Assembly (NCBI GenBank): GCA_012515235.1
Contig: JAAYYU010000144.1
Location: 1 to 64,000 of the forward strand
Source: Candidatus Anammoximicrobium sp.
Lineage (GTDB): Bacteria > Planctomycetota > Planctomycetia > Pirellulales > Pirellulaceae
DNA length: 64,000 nt
Reading direction: 5' to 3'
Notes under the pieces: model-generated
The model's database searches: none
What the model was told of the DNA's origin: nothing
What the model saw: only the letters and a program-made list of their open reading frames with translations
Shown: piece by piece, positions 1 through 7,811 of the stretch
Layout: each line of letters opens with the position of its first letter
Numbering within the stretch: the stretch's first letter is position 1
Position numbers and translations under genes: made by a program

Positions 1-1
1 C

Positions 2-73
2 CGCCCCGCCGCCGAAGTCCCCGCCCCCTACGCCGACCTGCTCGCCCAAGTCTGGCAAGCCGCCGCCGACTGA
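2..73 (+). CDS. C-terminal tail of a protein truncated by the window edge
   Basis: An open frame enters from the left edge and stops at TGA 71-73. The visible tail is rich in Ala and Pro and ends in a short helical segment (YADLLAQVWQAAAD). Nothing identifies the family. It is listed because codon use is GC-rich and consistent with coding, and because a hairpin-rich gap follows it. Confidence 0.35.
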   Translation, partial: RPAAEVPAPYADLLAQVWQAAAD

Positions 74-113
74 CGCACCCAACCGCGATCAACGAACGAG
101 GAACGAGCGATTC

Positions 114-272
114 GCTTCCACCGACCCCGTGTCGGTGGAAGCAGTGATTGCGGGGCTGTCCCGATTCCGTCATGGCTTCCACCGACACGAGGTCGGCGGG
201 GAGCGAGAACTGGCCGTGCGAGCTCGTGTCTAGCGGCCAATCGCTGCCCCGCCGACGCGGAGTCGGCGGAGG
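114..272. repeat. Three successive palindromic hairpins
   Basis: Three related inverted repeats follow the first stop codon. The best is perfect: GCTTCCACCGAC at 114-125 pairs with GTCGGTGGAAGC at 131-142 around a 5-base loop. Related units lie near 174-201 and 249-270, each built on CCGAC/GTCGG. They fill the gap between two convergent genes, where such elements could terminate transcription from both sides, but no run of T follows them. They look like members of the intergenic palindrome families common in planctomycete genomes. Confidence 0.6.
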
Positions 273-297
273 CCGAACTTAGATGCTGGAAACGGCA

Positions 298-1047
298 CTA
301 GCTCATCGAGGCCGCATCGATCATCCTGACCGAGGGCCGCGTGGTTTCCGCGTCGGGCTGCGCAGGAGCGGCCTCGGTATGTCCCACCAGGTCGGTGGCC
401 ACGCTGTAGAAGGCGTACTCGTGCCCCGGCAAGCCCGGGTACTGGCCGCTCGTCGCCGCCGTGTTCGCCAGCCAGCGCTCGTACGGGCCGCCGTCGGTCG
501 CGACGTACACGTCGTAGCCGGCGATTCCCGAGCCGGCCCCGTTCTCGTCGTCCCCGGACCAAGCCACAGAAATCGAAGTCGCGTTGAGTTGTGACGGCAG
601 GTCGGCCACTTGGCTGCGGGGCGCGGCGGCGTCGATCGTATGGACCGTCTCGTTGGTGACGATGGCCGGGTTGATGTCGAACACGATCGAGGCTTCATTG
701 CGGATCTCCACGCCGGTCGCCAGGGCGGCCTGCGGCCGAATCGTGTACGTCACGAATCCCTCGCCGCGGTGCTGCTCGTCGTTGGGGGGCAGGAAACCGG
801 CCAGCGGGCTGCGCGGAGCCTGGCCGGTCAGCGGGTCGTAGGACGAGATCTGCCAGGTGACCAGCCCGGTCTGCGGGTTGAAGTCCGCGACGACGCGGAC
901 AGGGTAGTCGTCGTACGAGACGGTCGTGTCGGCCTCGAAGTGGAACGTCGGCGAGCCGGACGCGTCGACGACGCGCTCGCCAAACGCGATCTGCCCAAAC
1001 CGGAAGGACGACCAGTCGAGGCCGGCGTCCAATCGATCCGTGATCGT
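298..1047 (-). pseudogene. 5'-truncated surface/exported protein, C-terminal part with fibronectin-III-like domain
   Basis: The minus-strand frame reads as the C-terminal part of a large planctomycete exported protein. It has a beta-rich domain from about 1040 down to 620 (motifs LDAGLDWSSFRFGQ, RGEGFVTYTIRP, IRNEASIVFDINPAIVTNE), of the type placed near the end of huge repeat proteins and resembling the DUF7619 group. A fibronectin-type-III-like segment with GIAGYDVYVATDGGPYE and a short tail follow, ending at the stop at 298-300. Upstream of about 1047 the family-like sequence ends abruptly and the frame becomes a meaningless extension with no credible start, while coding potential appears on the + strand. 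I infer the 5' part was lost by rearrangement or insertion. The exact junction is uncertain by some tens of bases. Confidence 0.6.
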
Positions 1048-1450
1048 GGAGGATGGAGTCGTTATCGATGTCGTTCGTGGGCTGGAAGACGAAATCCATT
1101 TCACTGATGAACAAGCCAAAAAGATGCTTGGGGCGACAACGATTCACAATCGTCGATATGACACCAGCTTCTCACCAGACGATGTTCAGGGGGCGGTTAC
1201 CCGCGGAGAAAAAGAGTCGCGTGTAATCAGTCCGGTTGCGGTGTAGAATATCGAACATCTTGAAGTTTCCGAGAAACGACGTGAAACGCGAGGCGGAAAG
1301 ATTCGACGCGATTTCTTCAGGCTATTGAGGAAGGAAATCCCAGACCTTGACGAAGATGTTGATCCTGAAACCATCTCAGGGATTTTGCACGAGATTTGGG
1401 AATCCGTTGCGGCCAAGCAGAGATTTCGATACTGGAGGGAACAACGATGA
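1039..1450 (+). pseudogene. Unknown gene interrupted by an in-frame TAG
   Basis: One frame stays open on both sides of a single TAG at 1244-1246. Before it the product is acidic (GLEDEIHFTDEQAKKMLG); after it comes a well-formed charged, helical segment (IRRDFFRLLRKEIPDLDED, then ILHEIWESVAAKQRFRYW), ending at TGA 1448-1450. The stop overlaps the ATG of the next gene (ATGA), which is typical of an operon and argues that the downstream part was once translated. No family is recognised. Either this is a nonsense-mutated gene, or the second half starts at a weak TTG near 1325. It lies at the breakpoint of the truncated gene to its left and is AT-richer than the rest of the window. Confidence 0.4.
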
Positions 1451-1695
1451 CAAGGAATCTACCAAGATCTGCTTGTCTTATCTGCCGGCATTTGTTGGAC
1501 CTGGAGGCTGGAACTTGTGCCGCATTTCCGTCCGGAGTACCAGAGTCGTTGTGGTACGGGACGGTAAATCATCGCACTCCGTATCCAGGGGACGGCGGGA
1601 TGATGTTCGAGAAAGGCCCGTCAAAGGCGATGGAACTGCTGGATGAGAAATACGGAGGTGACGAGGATGAAACCGACGAGGATACAGTTGCGTAA
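1447..1695 (+). CDS. Small Cys-containing protein of a widespread uncharacterised family
   Basis: This encodes 82 residues from ATG 1447, with GGAGGG 8 bases upstream. It carries CLICRH, then CAAFPSGVPESLWYG and HRTPYPGDGG, and an acidic tail. The pattern C-x2-C ... C-x-AFP-x-G-(I/V)-P ... H-R-x-P-(Y/F)-PGD matches, from memory, small bacterial proteins that occur singly in accessory regions beside toxin, restriction or phage genes. Three cysteines and a histidine could bind a metal, which is inference. It overlaps the upstream frame (ATGA) and the downstream gene by 29 bases, so the three were probably translated as one operon. The name of the family is not known to me. Confidence 0.7.
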   Translation: MTRNLPRSACLICRHLLDLEAGTCAAFPSGVPESLWYGTVNHRTPYPGDGGMMFEKGPSKAMELLDEKYGGDEDETDEDTVA

Positions 1696-1957
1696 CCTGG
1701 AGAAACGCCTTTATCAAAGACTCCGTGATGTACGTGGCAATCGATCTGCAGCGAGTCAGTTACGGCAAGAAGAACGGGCAATTCGTGATCGCGACATTGA
1801 GACGATTCGTAGCCTACGTGAGCCGTGCCTGGTTGTTGATGGAATCAGCGTCTTTCGGACTTGGTATATGCGGGATCTGATCAAACAGATTTGGGCCGTT
1901 CGAATGGCACAGTTCATTCCCAAGCAAGAAACAAAAAAGCCGCCATCGGGTGAATAG
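1667..1957 (+). CDS. Small basic helical protein, unknown function
   Basis: This encodes 96 residues from ATG 1667, preceded by GGAGG at 1654-1658, and overlaps the end of the previous gene. The first two thirds are strongly charged and helical (LEKRLYQRLRDVRGNRSAA, LRQEERAIRDRDIETIRSL), followed by VDGISVFRTWYMRDLIKQIW and a short Lys/Pro tail. It has no signal peptide or membrane segment. The base composition is less GC-rich than the neighbouring planctomycete genes, like the two frames before it, so the trio looks like one acquired unit. I do not recognise the family. Confidence 0.6.
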   Translation: MKPTRIQLRNLEKRLYQRLRDVRGNRSAASQLRQEERAIRDRDIETIRSLREPCLVVDGISVFRTWYMRDLIKQIWAVRMAQFIPKQETKKPPSGE

Positions 1958-2030
1958 CGGCTGGCGGTCAGGTTCTCGGGCCGAGTGGCGTTGTGCGTAG
2001 ATCTGAGTTGATAAACTCGGATGAATCTGT

Positions 2031-2243
2031 ATGTTGGAAGAAGTCTCCGAGGTCCTGGACGAGGCCGACTGCGACCGGACAAACCGAAGTGGCCGGCTGA
2101 CCGAACGGGCTTTGACGCTCTTGGCGCTGTTGATCCAAGAGGCGGAACAAGCCAAAGCCCACGGTCGTTTTGCCCTGGAACTCGACTTTCAATCCGGAGT
2201 GATTCAGCGAATCCGACGCGTGCAGAGCGTCACTGAGGTGTGA
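2031..2243 (+). CDS. Small helical protein, unknown
   Basis: This encodes 70 residues: an acidic start (MLEEVSEVLDEADCD), a long amphipathic helix (ALTLLALLIQEAEQAKA) and an amphipathic end (FQSGVIQRIRRVQSVTEV). It follows the 1447-1957 pair after a 73-base gap and precedes a terminator-like hairpin at 2296, so it is probably the last gene of the small AT-richer block. The ribosome-binding site is weak. The composition looks like a real protein, but no family is recognised and it could be spurious. Confidence 0.45.
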   Translation: MLEEVSEVLDEADCDRTNRSGRLTERALTLLALLIQEAEQAKAHGRFALELDFQSGVIQRIRRVQSVTEV

Positions 2244-2295
2244 TTTCCCCATCGTAGCATGGGGCAGATTGAAACGCGGGAACCAAACTCGAACG

Positions 2296-2353
2296 AACCC
2301 GCTGAAGCCTTTTCCTTCCCACCGTGGAGGGACTGCGCTTCAGCGGGTTTTTT
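2296..2353 (+). terminator. Rho-independent-like terminator after the small-gene block
   Basis: A 13-base arm AACCCGCTGAAGC at 2296-2308 is perfectly complementary to GCTTCAGCGGGTT at 2337-2349, followed by a run of six T. The loop is 28 bases, long for a terminator, but the stem and T-run are clear. It would end transcripts from the 1447-2243 genes. Confidence 0.6.
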
Positions 2354-2363
2354 CGTTGGTTCC

Positions 2364-2386
2364 GCGCTCCCCGTTGGGTCGCGGTT
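2364..2386. repeat. Single copy of a dispersed 19-23 bp repeat
   Basis: TCCCCGTTGGGTCGCGGTT at 2368-2386 is the exact reverse complement of 39345-39363 and matches 39392-39410 with two differences. A partial relative lies at 29213-29241. It sits directly after the terminator and before a broken gene. Confidence 0.65.
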
Positions 2387-2401
2387 AAACGAAAGACGAA
2401 C

Positions 2402-2928
2402 ATGGACCGATTTCCGGAACACAAACGGCCGCTGGCCCTGATGATCGACGCCGCCAGGGGCTGCGACCTGGGGCTGGCGACGAACAACAAATTCGGTCGG
2501 AATCGTGCCGGCGGCCCCCGCGGACAGCGGCGGCGGCGGCAAACCCGAGGACCAGATGAAGGCGGCCTTCCGGTCGATGGTCATCGCGGCCTTCGATGAT
2601 GACAAGATGGACATCAAGGCGACGCTGGCCAAGATCCGCCAGATCCTGCAAGCCCAGGAACGCCTGATGAGCGGCCGGGCTGGACAAGGCCAATCCGATG
2701 CACGTGTCGGAGACGTTCAGCAAGCAGTTGCTGGTGTGCAAATCGGTCGACGCCCGCAAAGTGCTGATCGAGGACCGCAAGGCCCTGGTGACCGCGGCCG
2801 GGAATTGGATCCCGGCGACGGAGCAAAGGGTGGACGGCAAGCCGAAGTCGGCGGCGTCCTACGTGACTGAAGAACTCACACCCGCGGAGTTCGCCCGGCG
2901 GCTGCGCACGCCGATGGCGGTGCGGTAA
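2402..2928 (+). pseudogene. Gene remnant split over three reading frames
   Basis: Protein-like sequence moves through three frames. It starts at ATG 2402 (DRFPEHKRPLALMIDAARG), continues from about 2505 in the next frame (KPEDQMKAAFRSMVIAAFDD, LAKIRQILQAQERLM), and ends from about 2690 in the third (MHVSETFSKQLLVCKSVDAR, then SYVTEELTPAEFARRLR), stopping at TAA 2926-2928. Each change is equivalent to a +1 step, which suggests two single-base indels. No family is recognised. Sequencing error cannot be excluded, but there are other broken genes on both sides. Confidence 0.45.
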
Positions 2929-4717
2929 GCCCACCCCTGGGCTAACGCCCAGGGCTCGCCTGGCGAGCGGGGCGGCGTCAGCCCCCCGGTGATCCGCGCC
3001 CAACCCCCACCGTAACCAGAGCAAAACGTCCCGTCGCCTTGCCCAAGCAGGACGCTCAGCGCGGAATCGGAGCTGGTGGGCGTCCAGCCGTCGTGGGCGA
3101 CCACGGCGTCGAGCCGGCCGTCCGCGTTGACGTCTCCCAGGCCCAGATGATCGACGGCGTGCCAGCCCAGGTGATCGGCCCCGCGGCGGAACGTGCCGTC
3201 GCCGTTGCCCAGGAACACGACCACGCCCCGCCCCTCGGTCGCCAGCAGGTCGGTGTGGCCGTCGCCATTCAGGTCTCCCGCGGCGATCGCCCGGCTGGCC
3301 ATCAGCGGTTGGACGGCGGCACTGGCGAAAGTCCCATCACCCCGCCCAAGGAACAGCTCGAGCGCTGCGTCGTACTTGTGCGCCGCCGCCATGTCCGGCA
3401 CGCCGTCCCCGTTGAAGTCGGCCGCAGCACCGGAGCGCACTCCATGGCCGTGGCAGAGGCGTCTCCGTCGGCAAACGTCCCGTCGCCACGGTTGAGCAGC
3501 ACCGAGACATCCCGATTCCACTGCGTCACGATGTCCGGTAGTCCGTCCCCGTTGAAGTCGCCCACGGCGACCGCCGAGGTGAACTGGCCTTGAGGGTACT
3601 GGACAAACGGCGCGAGACTGCCGTCGCCGCGTCCGAGAAACACCGCGACGGCGTTCTCCTGCTCCGTGGCGACGACCAGGTCGAGCTTGCTGTCTGCGTT
3701 CAGATCTGCCAGCACCAATCGTTGCCCGTGCAGGCCCCCGGCGGCGTTCAGTCCCGTGCGATAGCTGACTTGCGCGGGAAACGTGCCGTCGCCGAGCCCC
3801 AGCCGCACGCCCAGCGTCTGGTCTCGGACATTGCCCAGGACCAGGTCCGCATCGCCGTCGGCATTCAGATCGCCCACGGCGACGGCGGACAGCCAGCCCG
3901 GCACGACGGTCTCCGCCGCGGCGCCCAGCGCCCCGTTGCCCTGGTTCAGCAGTACGGCCAGGGCTGAGTTGTCGTCATCCAGGTACTGCGTGAGCACGAT
4001 GTCGGGATACAAGTCCCCGTTCACGTCGGCCGCCGCCAACCCGGTCGGACTGCGGAGCAAGGCGTAATCGGTTGGAGTTCCCAACGCCCCGCCGCCCAGG
4101 CCGCGAAACACGGACAGACGGTAGTACGAGCCGGAACTTGCCTCGGCGCTGGCCACGACAACGTCGGCCGTCCCGTCGCGGTCCAGATCGGCGACGGCCA
4201 GACTCCGCGGCTTGCCCCCCGTAGCGTAGGCAACCGGCGCGGCCAGCGTCCCGTCGCCGCGGCCCAGCAAGACGGAGATCGACTTGGACAGATAATTGGC
4301 GACCACGACGTCGGGATGGGTGTCGCCGTTCAGATCGCCGATCGCCAGCGTTTCTGGAGCCGAGCCGACGTTGTGCTTGGTCGGGGCGTCAAAGGTGCCG
4401 TCGCCGCGGCCGAGCGAAATCGAAATCGACGAGCCGCCCGTGCCGCCCCCTGCCGTGACGAGGTCCAGCGCCCCGTCGTGGTTCAGATCGGCGGCGACCA
4501 AATCGGCGTAGCTGTCGACGGCCGGAAACACCTCGTCGGGATACAGTCCGTGCGGCGCCTCCCCGTTCAACACACGCCGGGGCTCCAGCGGTTCGAAAAC
4601 CAACCGGCGCTGCCATCCAGCCGACTTCCTCTTCCGCCGGCCCGCGCGCGGGCTCCGGCCGCCAGTCCGCCCTCTCCAACCGGCACCGCCGCCAAATTCG
4701 GATGACGCAGGTCCCAT
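2859..4717 (-). pseudogene. FG-GAP repeat surface protein with LEPR-type N-terminus, frameshifted
   Basis: This is a large exported protein of FG-GAP/VCBS type. More than ten tandem beta-propeller repeats are visible, each with a calcium-loop core such as DLNGDTHPDVVVA, DFNGDGLPDIV or DVNADGRLDAVVA and a second strand such as LGRGDGTF. Near the N-terminus RRLVFEPLEPRRVLNG is the LEPR-type motif of planctomycete surface proteins. I took ATG 4717, which gives a short basic leader before it. At about 3440-3450 the repeat pattern leaves the first frame (RGDGTFADGDASAT) and resumes in another (SGAAADFNGDGVPDM), so one indel breaks the gene. The downstream frame runs through the palindrome cluster to 2859, so its last 45 or so residues are probably not original. 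Confidence 0.75.
2935..2989. repeat. Intergenic palindrome cluster
   Basis: CCCTGGGC TAAC GCCCAGGG at 2935-2954 is a perfect 8-bp hairpin, followed at once by GCTCGCC/GGCGAGC and then by GGGGCGGCGTCAGCCCCCC. Such paired elements are frequent between planctomycete genes. Here the C-terminal end of the minus-strand FG-GAP frame reads through it, which suggests the element inserted into or replaced that gene's 3' end. Confidence 0.6.
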
Positions 4718-4821
4718 GGCACTTCTCGCACAGCGAAACCGGATGTGAGGAGATCGGCCGCCTCTTCCATGATACTTGCGCCGGCGTAGGCCGCAAACGG
4801 CCGCCATGCATCTTCCAAGTC

Positions 4822-4907
4822 GGGGTAGCGGAATTCGTGAGAAAGCGAGCGATTTCGCCGGGCCCAACGACGGCCGCCGCCGAATTCTCACGAATTCGGC
4901 TACTCCC
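4822..4907. repeat. Long inverted repeat upstream of the FG-GAP gene
   Basis: GGGGTAGCGGAATTCGTGAGA at about 4822-4842 is mirrored by TCTCACGAATTCGGCTACTCCCG at 4886-4907, separated by about 43 bases. It lies in the 360-base gap between the divergent FG-GAP and sigma factor genes. It looks like a dispersed planctomycete palindrome rather than an operator. Confidence 0.6.
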
Positions 4908-4987
4908 GGTCGAAATGCGCAACTACGGTGCTACGTGTCGGGGGCACATGACGGCGGCAATCCGTTGCGTCTGGAGTGCAGAACGAG

Positions 4988-5015
4988 TTGCGGGGACACG
5001 GGTATCCTGGATAAT
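4988..5015 (+). promoter_or_regulatory. Candidate promoter of the sigma-factor operon
   Basis: TTGCGG at 4988-4993 and GATAAT at 5010-5015 are spaced by 16 bases and lie about 60 bases before the GTG start at 5078. This resembles a housekeeping-type promoter. It is motif reading only. Confidence 0.35.
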
Positions 5016-5034
5016 AAATTGCAACTTCCGGTGT

Positions 5035-5072
5035 AACGTTTTCCGCAGTTAGCGCGTTAGCTGTATTGGAGG
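5035..5072 (+). promoter_or_regulatory. Leader motif with repeated CGTTA boxes
   Basis: AACGTT, GTTAGC and CGTTAGC occur in a row just before TTGGAGG, the Shine-Dalgarno of the sigma gene. The same order recurs at 13522-13559 after the last large gene of the cluster. The common core is GTTAGCRCGTTARC about ten bases before TTGGAGG. It could be an operator or a promoter recognised by the encoded sigma factor; this is inference. Confidence 0.35.
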
Positions 5073-5077
5073 TCAGC

Positions 5078-5689
5078 GTGAACGACGATCTTGACGACGT
5101 TTTCTTGGATGACCTCGCCCAGCGGATGCAACAGCTTGACGAAGCCGCCTTTGAGGACTTTGCCGGGTTCTTTGGTCCCCGTTTTGAGGCTTTTTTCCGG
5201 GGCAAAGGGCTTCCGCAATCGGTCGCAGAGGATCTCGCGTTGAGTTGTGTGACGGATACCGCATTGAAAGTCAAGCGGTTCACGTCGCAAGGACCAGGCA
5301 GCTTCCCACGATGGGTTTGGACCCTGGTCCGGCGAATGCTGGTGGACTGGTTGAGGAAGCATCGTTCGGGAAAAGGACGCCCCGAAATGGTTTCGCTGAC
5401 GGACGACTTGGTTGAGGCGGCCCCCAGCCACGGCGCGGTGTTGGCCGAAACGCTCGCCGAAGCCTTGTGGTTGCTCTCGGAACGGGACCGCTCGTTGGTC
5501 AGGATGCGATACCTGGACTCCCACTCTTCCTTTGCAGCGATCGCTGCCGAGCTAGGAATCACGGAAGATGCGTGTCGCGTGGCGCATCATCGCGCCCTGC
5601 GAAGACTGCACGTTTACTTGGCCGATCACCCGGACATCGAACGCTATTTCGGAGCGCCCCGGCGCTCGTTAGATGAGGCGAAATCATGA
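5078..5689 (+). CDS. ECF-like RNA polymerase sigma factor
   Basis: This is a 203-residue sigma-70 family protein. The N-terminal half has the region-2 pattern (SVAEDLALSCVTDTALKVKR, then WVWTLVRRMLVDWLRKHRSG); the C-terminal part has region 4 (LSERDRSLVRMRYLDSHS, then the helix-turn-helix SFAAIAAELGITEDACRVA followed by HHRALRRL). There is no signal peptide and no anti-sigma gene beside it. The frame is open from TTG 5066, but GTG 5078 is favoured because GGAGG at 5068-5072 sits 5 bases before it. The stop overlaps the next ATG (ATGA at 5686-5689). As the first gene of a six-gene run containing ATPases, a kinase, a regulator and a peptidase-like protein, it probably controls their transcription. 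Confidence 0.85.
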   Translation: MNDDLDDVFLDDLAQRMQQLDEAAFEDFAGFFGPRFEAFFRGKGLPQSVAEDLALSCVTDTALKVKRFTSQGPGSFPRWVWTLVRRMLVDWLRKHRSGKGRPEMVSLTDDLVEAAPSHGAVLAETLAEALWLLSERDRSLVRMRYLDSHSSFAAIAAELGITEDACRVAHHRALRRLHVYLADHPDIERYFGAPRRSLDEAKS

Positions 5690-6306
5690 AGGAATTCAGA
5701 CCGGCAGAGATTTCGAACCGCCACGATCAGGGAGCCGCGGCCTCACCGCCGGCCGATCTGGAGCAGTGGCTGCGTCGGACGGTCGAAACGGCGTTCGAGG
5801 GCGCGCCCGAAGGCTTGCCCGCCATGCCCGCCGTGTCCCAGGACCCGGCTTTCCGGGCTTGCTGCCAGCAGGCGGGCAGGCAGGCTTGGTCGATTGCCCA
5901 GTTGCGGCAACGCCGGGAGGAAGCCGGGTTTCAGCCCCTGCCCGTGTTGGAGTTGTTGCAGAGTCTGGCGGGAGGCGCGGTTGCCGTGTTGGATGGCGCG
6001 CTGGCCGGCGCCGGTCTGCGGGAATCGCCGCCGGACAGCCCCGGTTTTGCGGCCCGCTGGTCGGCGCTGGCCCACAGACTGTGTCTGGGGACGCGGGAGG
6101 CGCTGGTCGCGCTGCGGCTGACCCACGCGGTGCAAGCCGATCCCGAGTTGCTGAGTGTCTTCTACGCCCGCGCGCGGGGCGACGAACTGTCGGGTTGGCG
6201 GGAGGACCAGGTGGACGGCCTGCTGAGGGACCGCCTGTTGCGCTGGGACGCCGACCGCCGGGCGCGTCTTGCCGCCGCCGAGGAAGCGTTTTCCGCAGGT
6301 GCTTGA
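5686..6306 (+). CDS. Unknown protein translationally coupled to the sigma factor
   Basis: This encodes 206 residues, mostly helical and soluble. An early segment DLEQWLRRTVETAFEGAPEG is followed by QDPAFRACCQQAGRQAWSIA, an Ala/Leu-rich middle (VLELLQSLAGGAVAVLDGAL), and a charged end (LLRDRLLRWDADRRARLAA). It contains no predicted membrane span, P-loop or zinc motif. The ATGA overlap with the sigma gene and the 3-base gap to the ATPase gene show close coupling. By position it could be an anti-sigma-like partner or an adaptor for the ATPase, but no sequence feature proves either. The family is not recognised. Confidence 0.75.
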   Translation: MKEFRPAEISNRHDQGAAASPPADLEQWLRRTVETAFEGAPEGLPAMPAVSQDPAFRACCQQAGRQAWSIAQLRQRREEAGFQPLPVLELLQSLAGGAVAVLDGALAGAGLRESPPDSPGFAARWSALAHRLCLGTREALVALRLTHAVQADPELLSVFYARARGDELSGWREDQVDGLLRDRLLRWDADRRARLAAAEEAFSAGA

Positions 6307-6309
6307 CCG

Positions 6310-7800
6310 ATGGCTAATCCTACTTCGACTGCCGGGCTGATCGCCAACTTGAGCCAGACGTGGTCCGCCAGCGCTGTTGAAGGGGCCAGCGGGCTAGTCC
6401 GGGCGATCGCGCGGAGTCTCACGGCGGCTGAAAGCGGAGCCGAGATTTCGGCCAAATCGGAGCACGCGATCCGCTTCAAGTTGGACCTTTCCGGCGTTCA
6501 TCTTCGCGGCATGGGCTCCGACGTTCCCTGCCTGCTCATCGGCGGCGGAGTTCAGGCGGGTCAGGAACTGCGAAGGTTTTTCGCCGAGCACTCCGGCACA
6601 CTGCAGATTCCCCTGGTGTTCTGCGCCGCCGCGACAACCCGAATTCTGGCGGACGACACGTTTCCCAAGCAATGGGCGGCGGTGTTCGGTCCGAGCGATC
6701 TGCGGCGGATGCTCGACAGCGACCGTCCCGGAACGGACTTTCGCCAGACCTTGTGGCTGCAGATCGGCCGCCGCCGGCTCAATCCGTACAACATTACGCG
6801 TCCTGCGCCAAACAACACGTTCTTTGGCCGGCAGCGGGAACTGGACCAGTTGCGGGACGACACCGCGCACAGTTTCGCAATCGCCGGACCGGGGCAGATC
6901 GGCAAGTCGTCCCTGTTGCTGCAGCACCGCTGGGACTTGATCCGGCGGCGGGACCCGCGAATCAGCCGGATGTTCACCGTCGATTTCTTCAACCTGATGG
7001 ACCTTACGCCCGACGGCGTGGCCCGGCACATCGCTACCGCGATCGACCCCGGCAAGGCGAGCCATGAACTGAGCTGGCAGGATCTGCCCAAGTTCATCTT
7101 GAAAGCTAGTCTGCGTCTCGGCGGCCGGTTGGAGTTGTTACTGGACGAGGTCGACCGCATCTGTGACAGTCCCGCGTTGGAACTCCTGGGACACGAGGCC
7201 AAGGGAGACCAGACGCGGCTGATCCTCTGCGGCCGCAAGAAGCTGTTGGATCTGATGTTGTCTCCGAATTCAGCGCTCGGCGGACGCGTCAAGTTGATAC
7301 GTCCGCAGCCGCTGGACACGAAATCGGCTCATGACCTGATCGTCCTTCCGTTGGCGGATCTGGGCATCACGTTGAGCGACGCCCATCTGAACTTGATCGT
7401 GAATCACATCCAACGCATGAGCGGCAACCTCCCCCATCTGCTCCAGTTGTACTGCCAGCGGCTCGCCGAGTTGGCCATCGAGCACGATTGGAGCGAGGTG
7501 AAGCCCAAGCACCTCGCCGAGTTGGAGTCGGGCGAGTTTCGCCTGATGGTCCTGGGACCCGTGTTCGAGCTGACGCCGGAGCGGCAAGCACTCGTGGTGC
7601 GGATGTTGCGTTCCGGCAAGCCCAGCTTTACCGTCAACGACGTGGCTCAGTTGGCGGGCGGGATCGGCACGCGTCAGGCGACGGGAATCTGCCTCGAACT
7701 GTATATCCAGAACATCCTGAATTGGGACCGCGAGGCGTTCCGGCTGGCCAACGAGGCCATCCCGCGATTCGCCAAAGAGGTTGGCCTGTTGGAATCGTAA
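6310..7800 (+). CDS. P-loop ATPase of STAND/AAA_16 type
   Basis: This encodes 496 residues. The first 165 form an unrecognised domain ending in LNPYNITRPAPNN. The ATPase follows: the entry motif TFFGRQRELDQL at about 170-181, Walker A GPGQIGKS at 193-200, and Walker B LLLDEVD at 276-282. Then come arginine-rich sensor-like stretches and a C-terminal winged-helix-like region (PSFTVNDVAQLAGG). This is the organisation of signal-transducing or oligomerising ATPases used in bacterial conflict and regulatory systems. The ATG lies 3 bases after the previous stop; the next gene begins 11 bases later behind GGGGGG. It is probably cytosolic. Its intact Walker A contrasts with the degenerate site in the next gene, so the two may form an active/inactive pair. 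Confidence 0.85.
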   Translation: MANPTSTAGLIANLSQTWSASAVEGASGLVRAIARSLTAAESGAEISAKSEHAIRFKLDLSGVHLRGMGSDVPCLLIGGGVQAGQELRRFFAEHSGTLQIPLVFCAAATTRILADDTFPKQWAAVFGPSDLRRMLDSDRPGTDFRQTLWLQIGRRRLNPYNITRPAPNNTFFGRQRELDQLRDDTAHSFAIAGPGQIGKSSLLLQHRWDLIRRRDPRISRMFTVDFFNLMDLTPDGVARHIATAIDPGKASHELSWQDLPKFILKASLRLGGRLELLLDEVDRICDSPALELLGHEAKGDQTRLILCGRKKLLDLMLSPNSALGGRVKLIRPQPLDTKSAHDLIVLPLADLGITLSDAHLNLIVNHIQRMSGNLPHLLQLYCQRLAELAIEHDWSEVKPKHLAELESGEFRLMVLGPVFELTPERQALVVRMLRSGKPSFTVNDVAQLAGGIGTRQATGICLELYIQNILNWDREAFRLANEAIPRFAKEVGLLES

Positions 7801-7811
7801 GGGGGGCTCGC

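Noticed and set aside
5743..6135. Antisense frame over the unknown 206-residue protein
   Set aside because: The + frame is coupled by overlap to the sigma gene and fits operon spacing; the antisense product is Arg/Gln/Gly-rich without a start signal.
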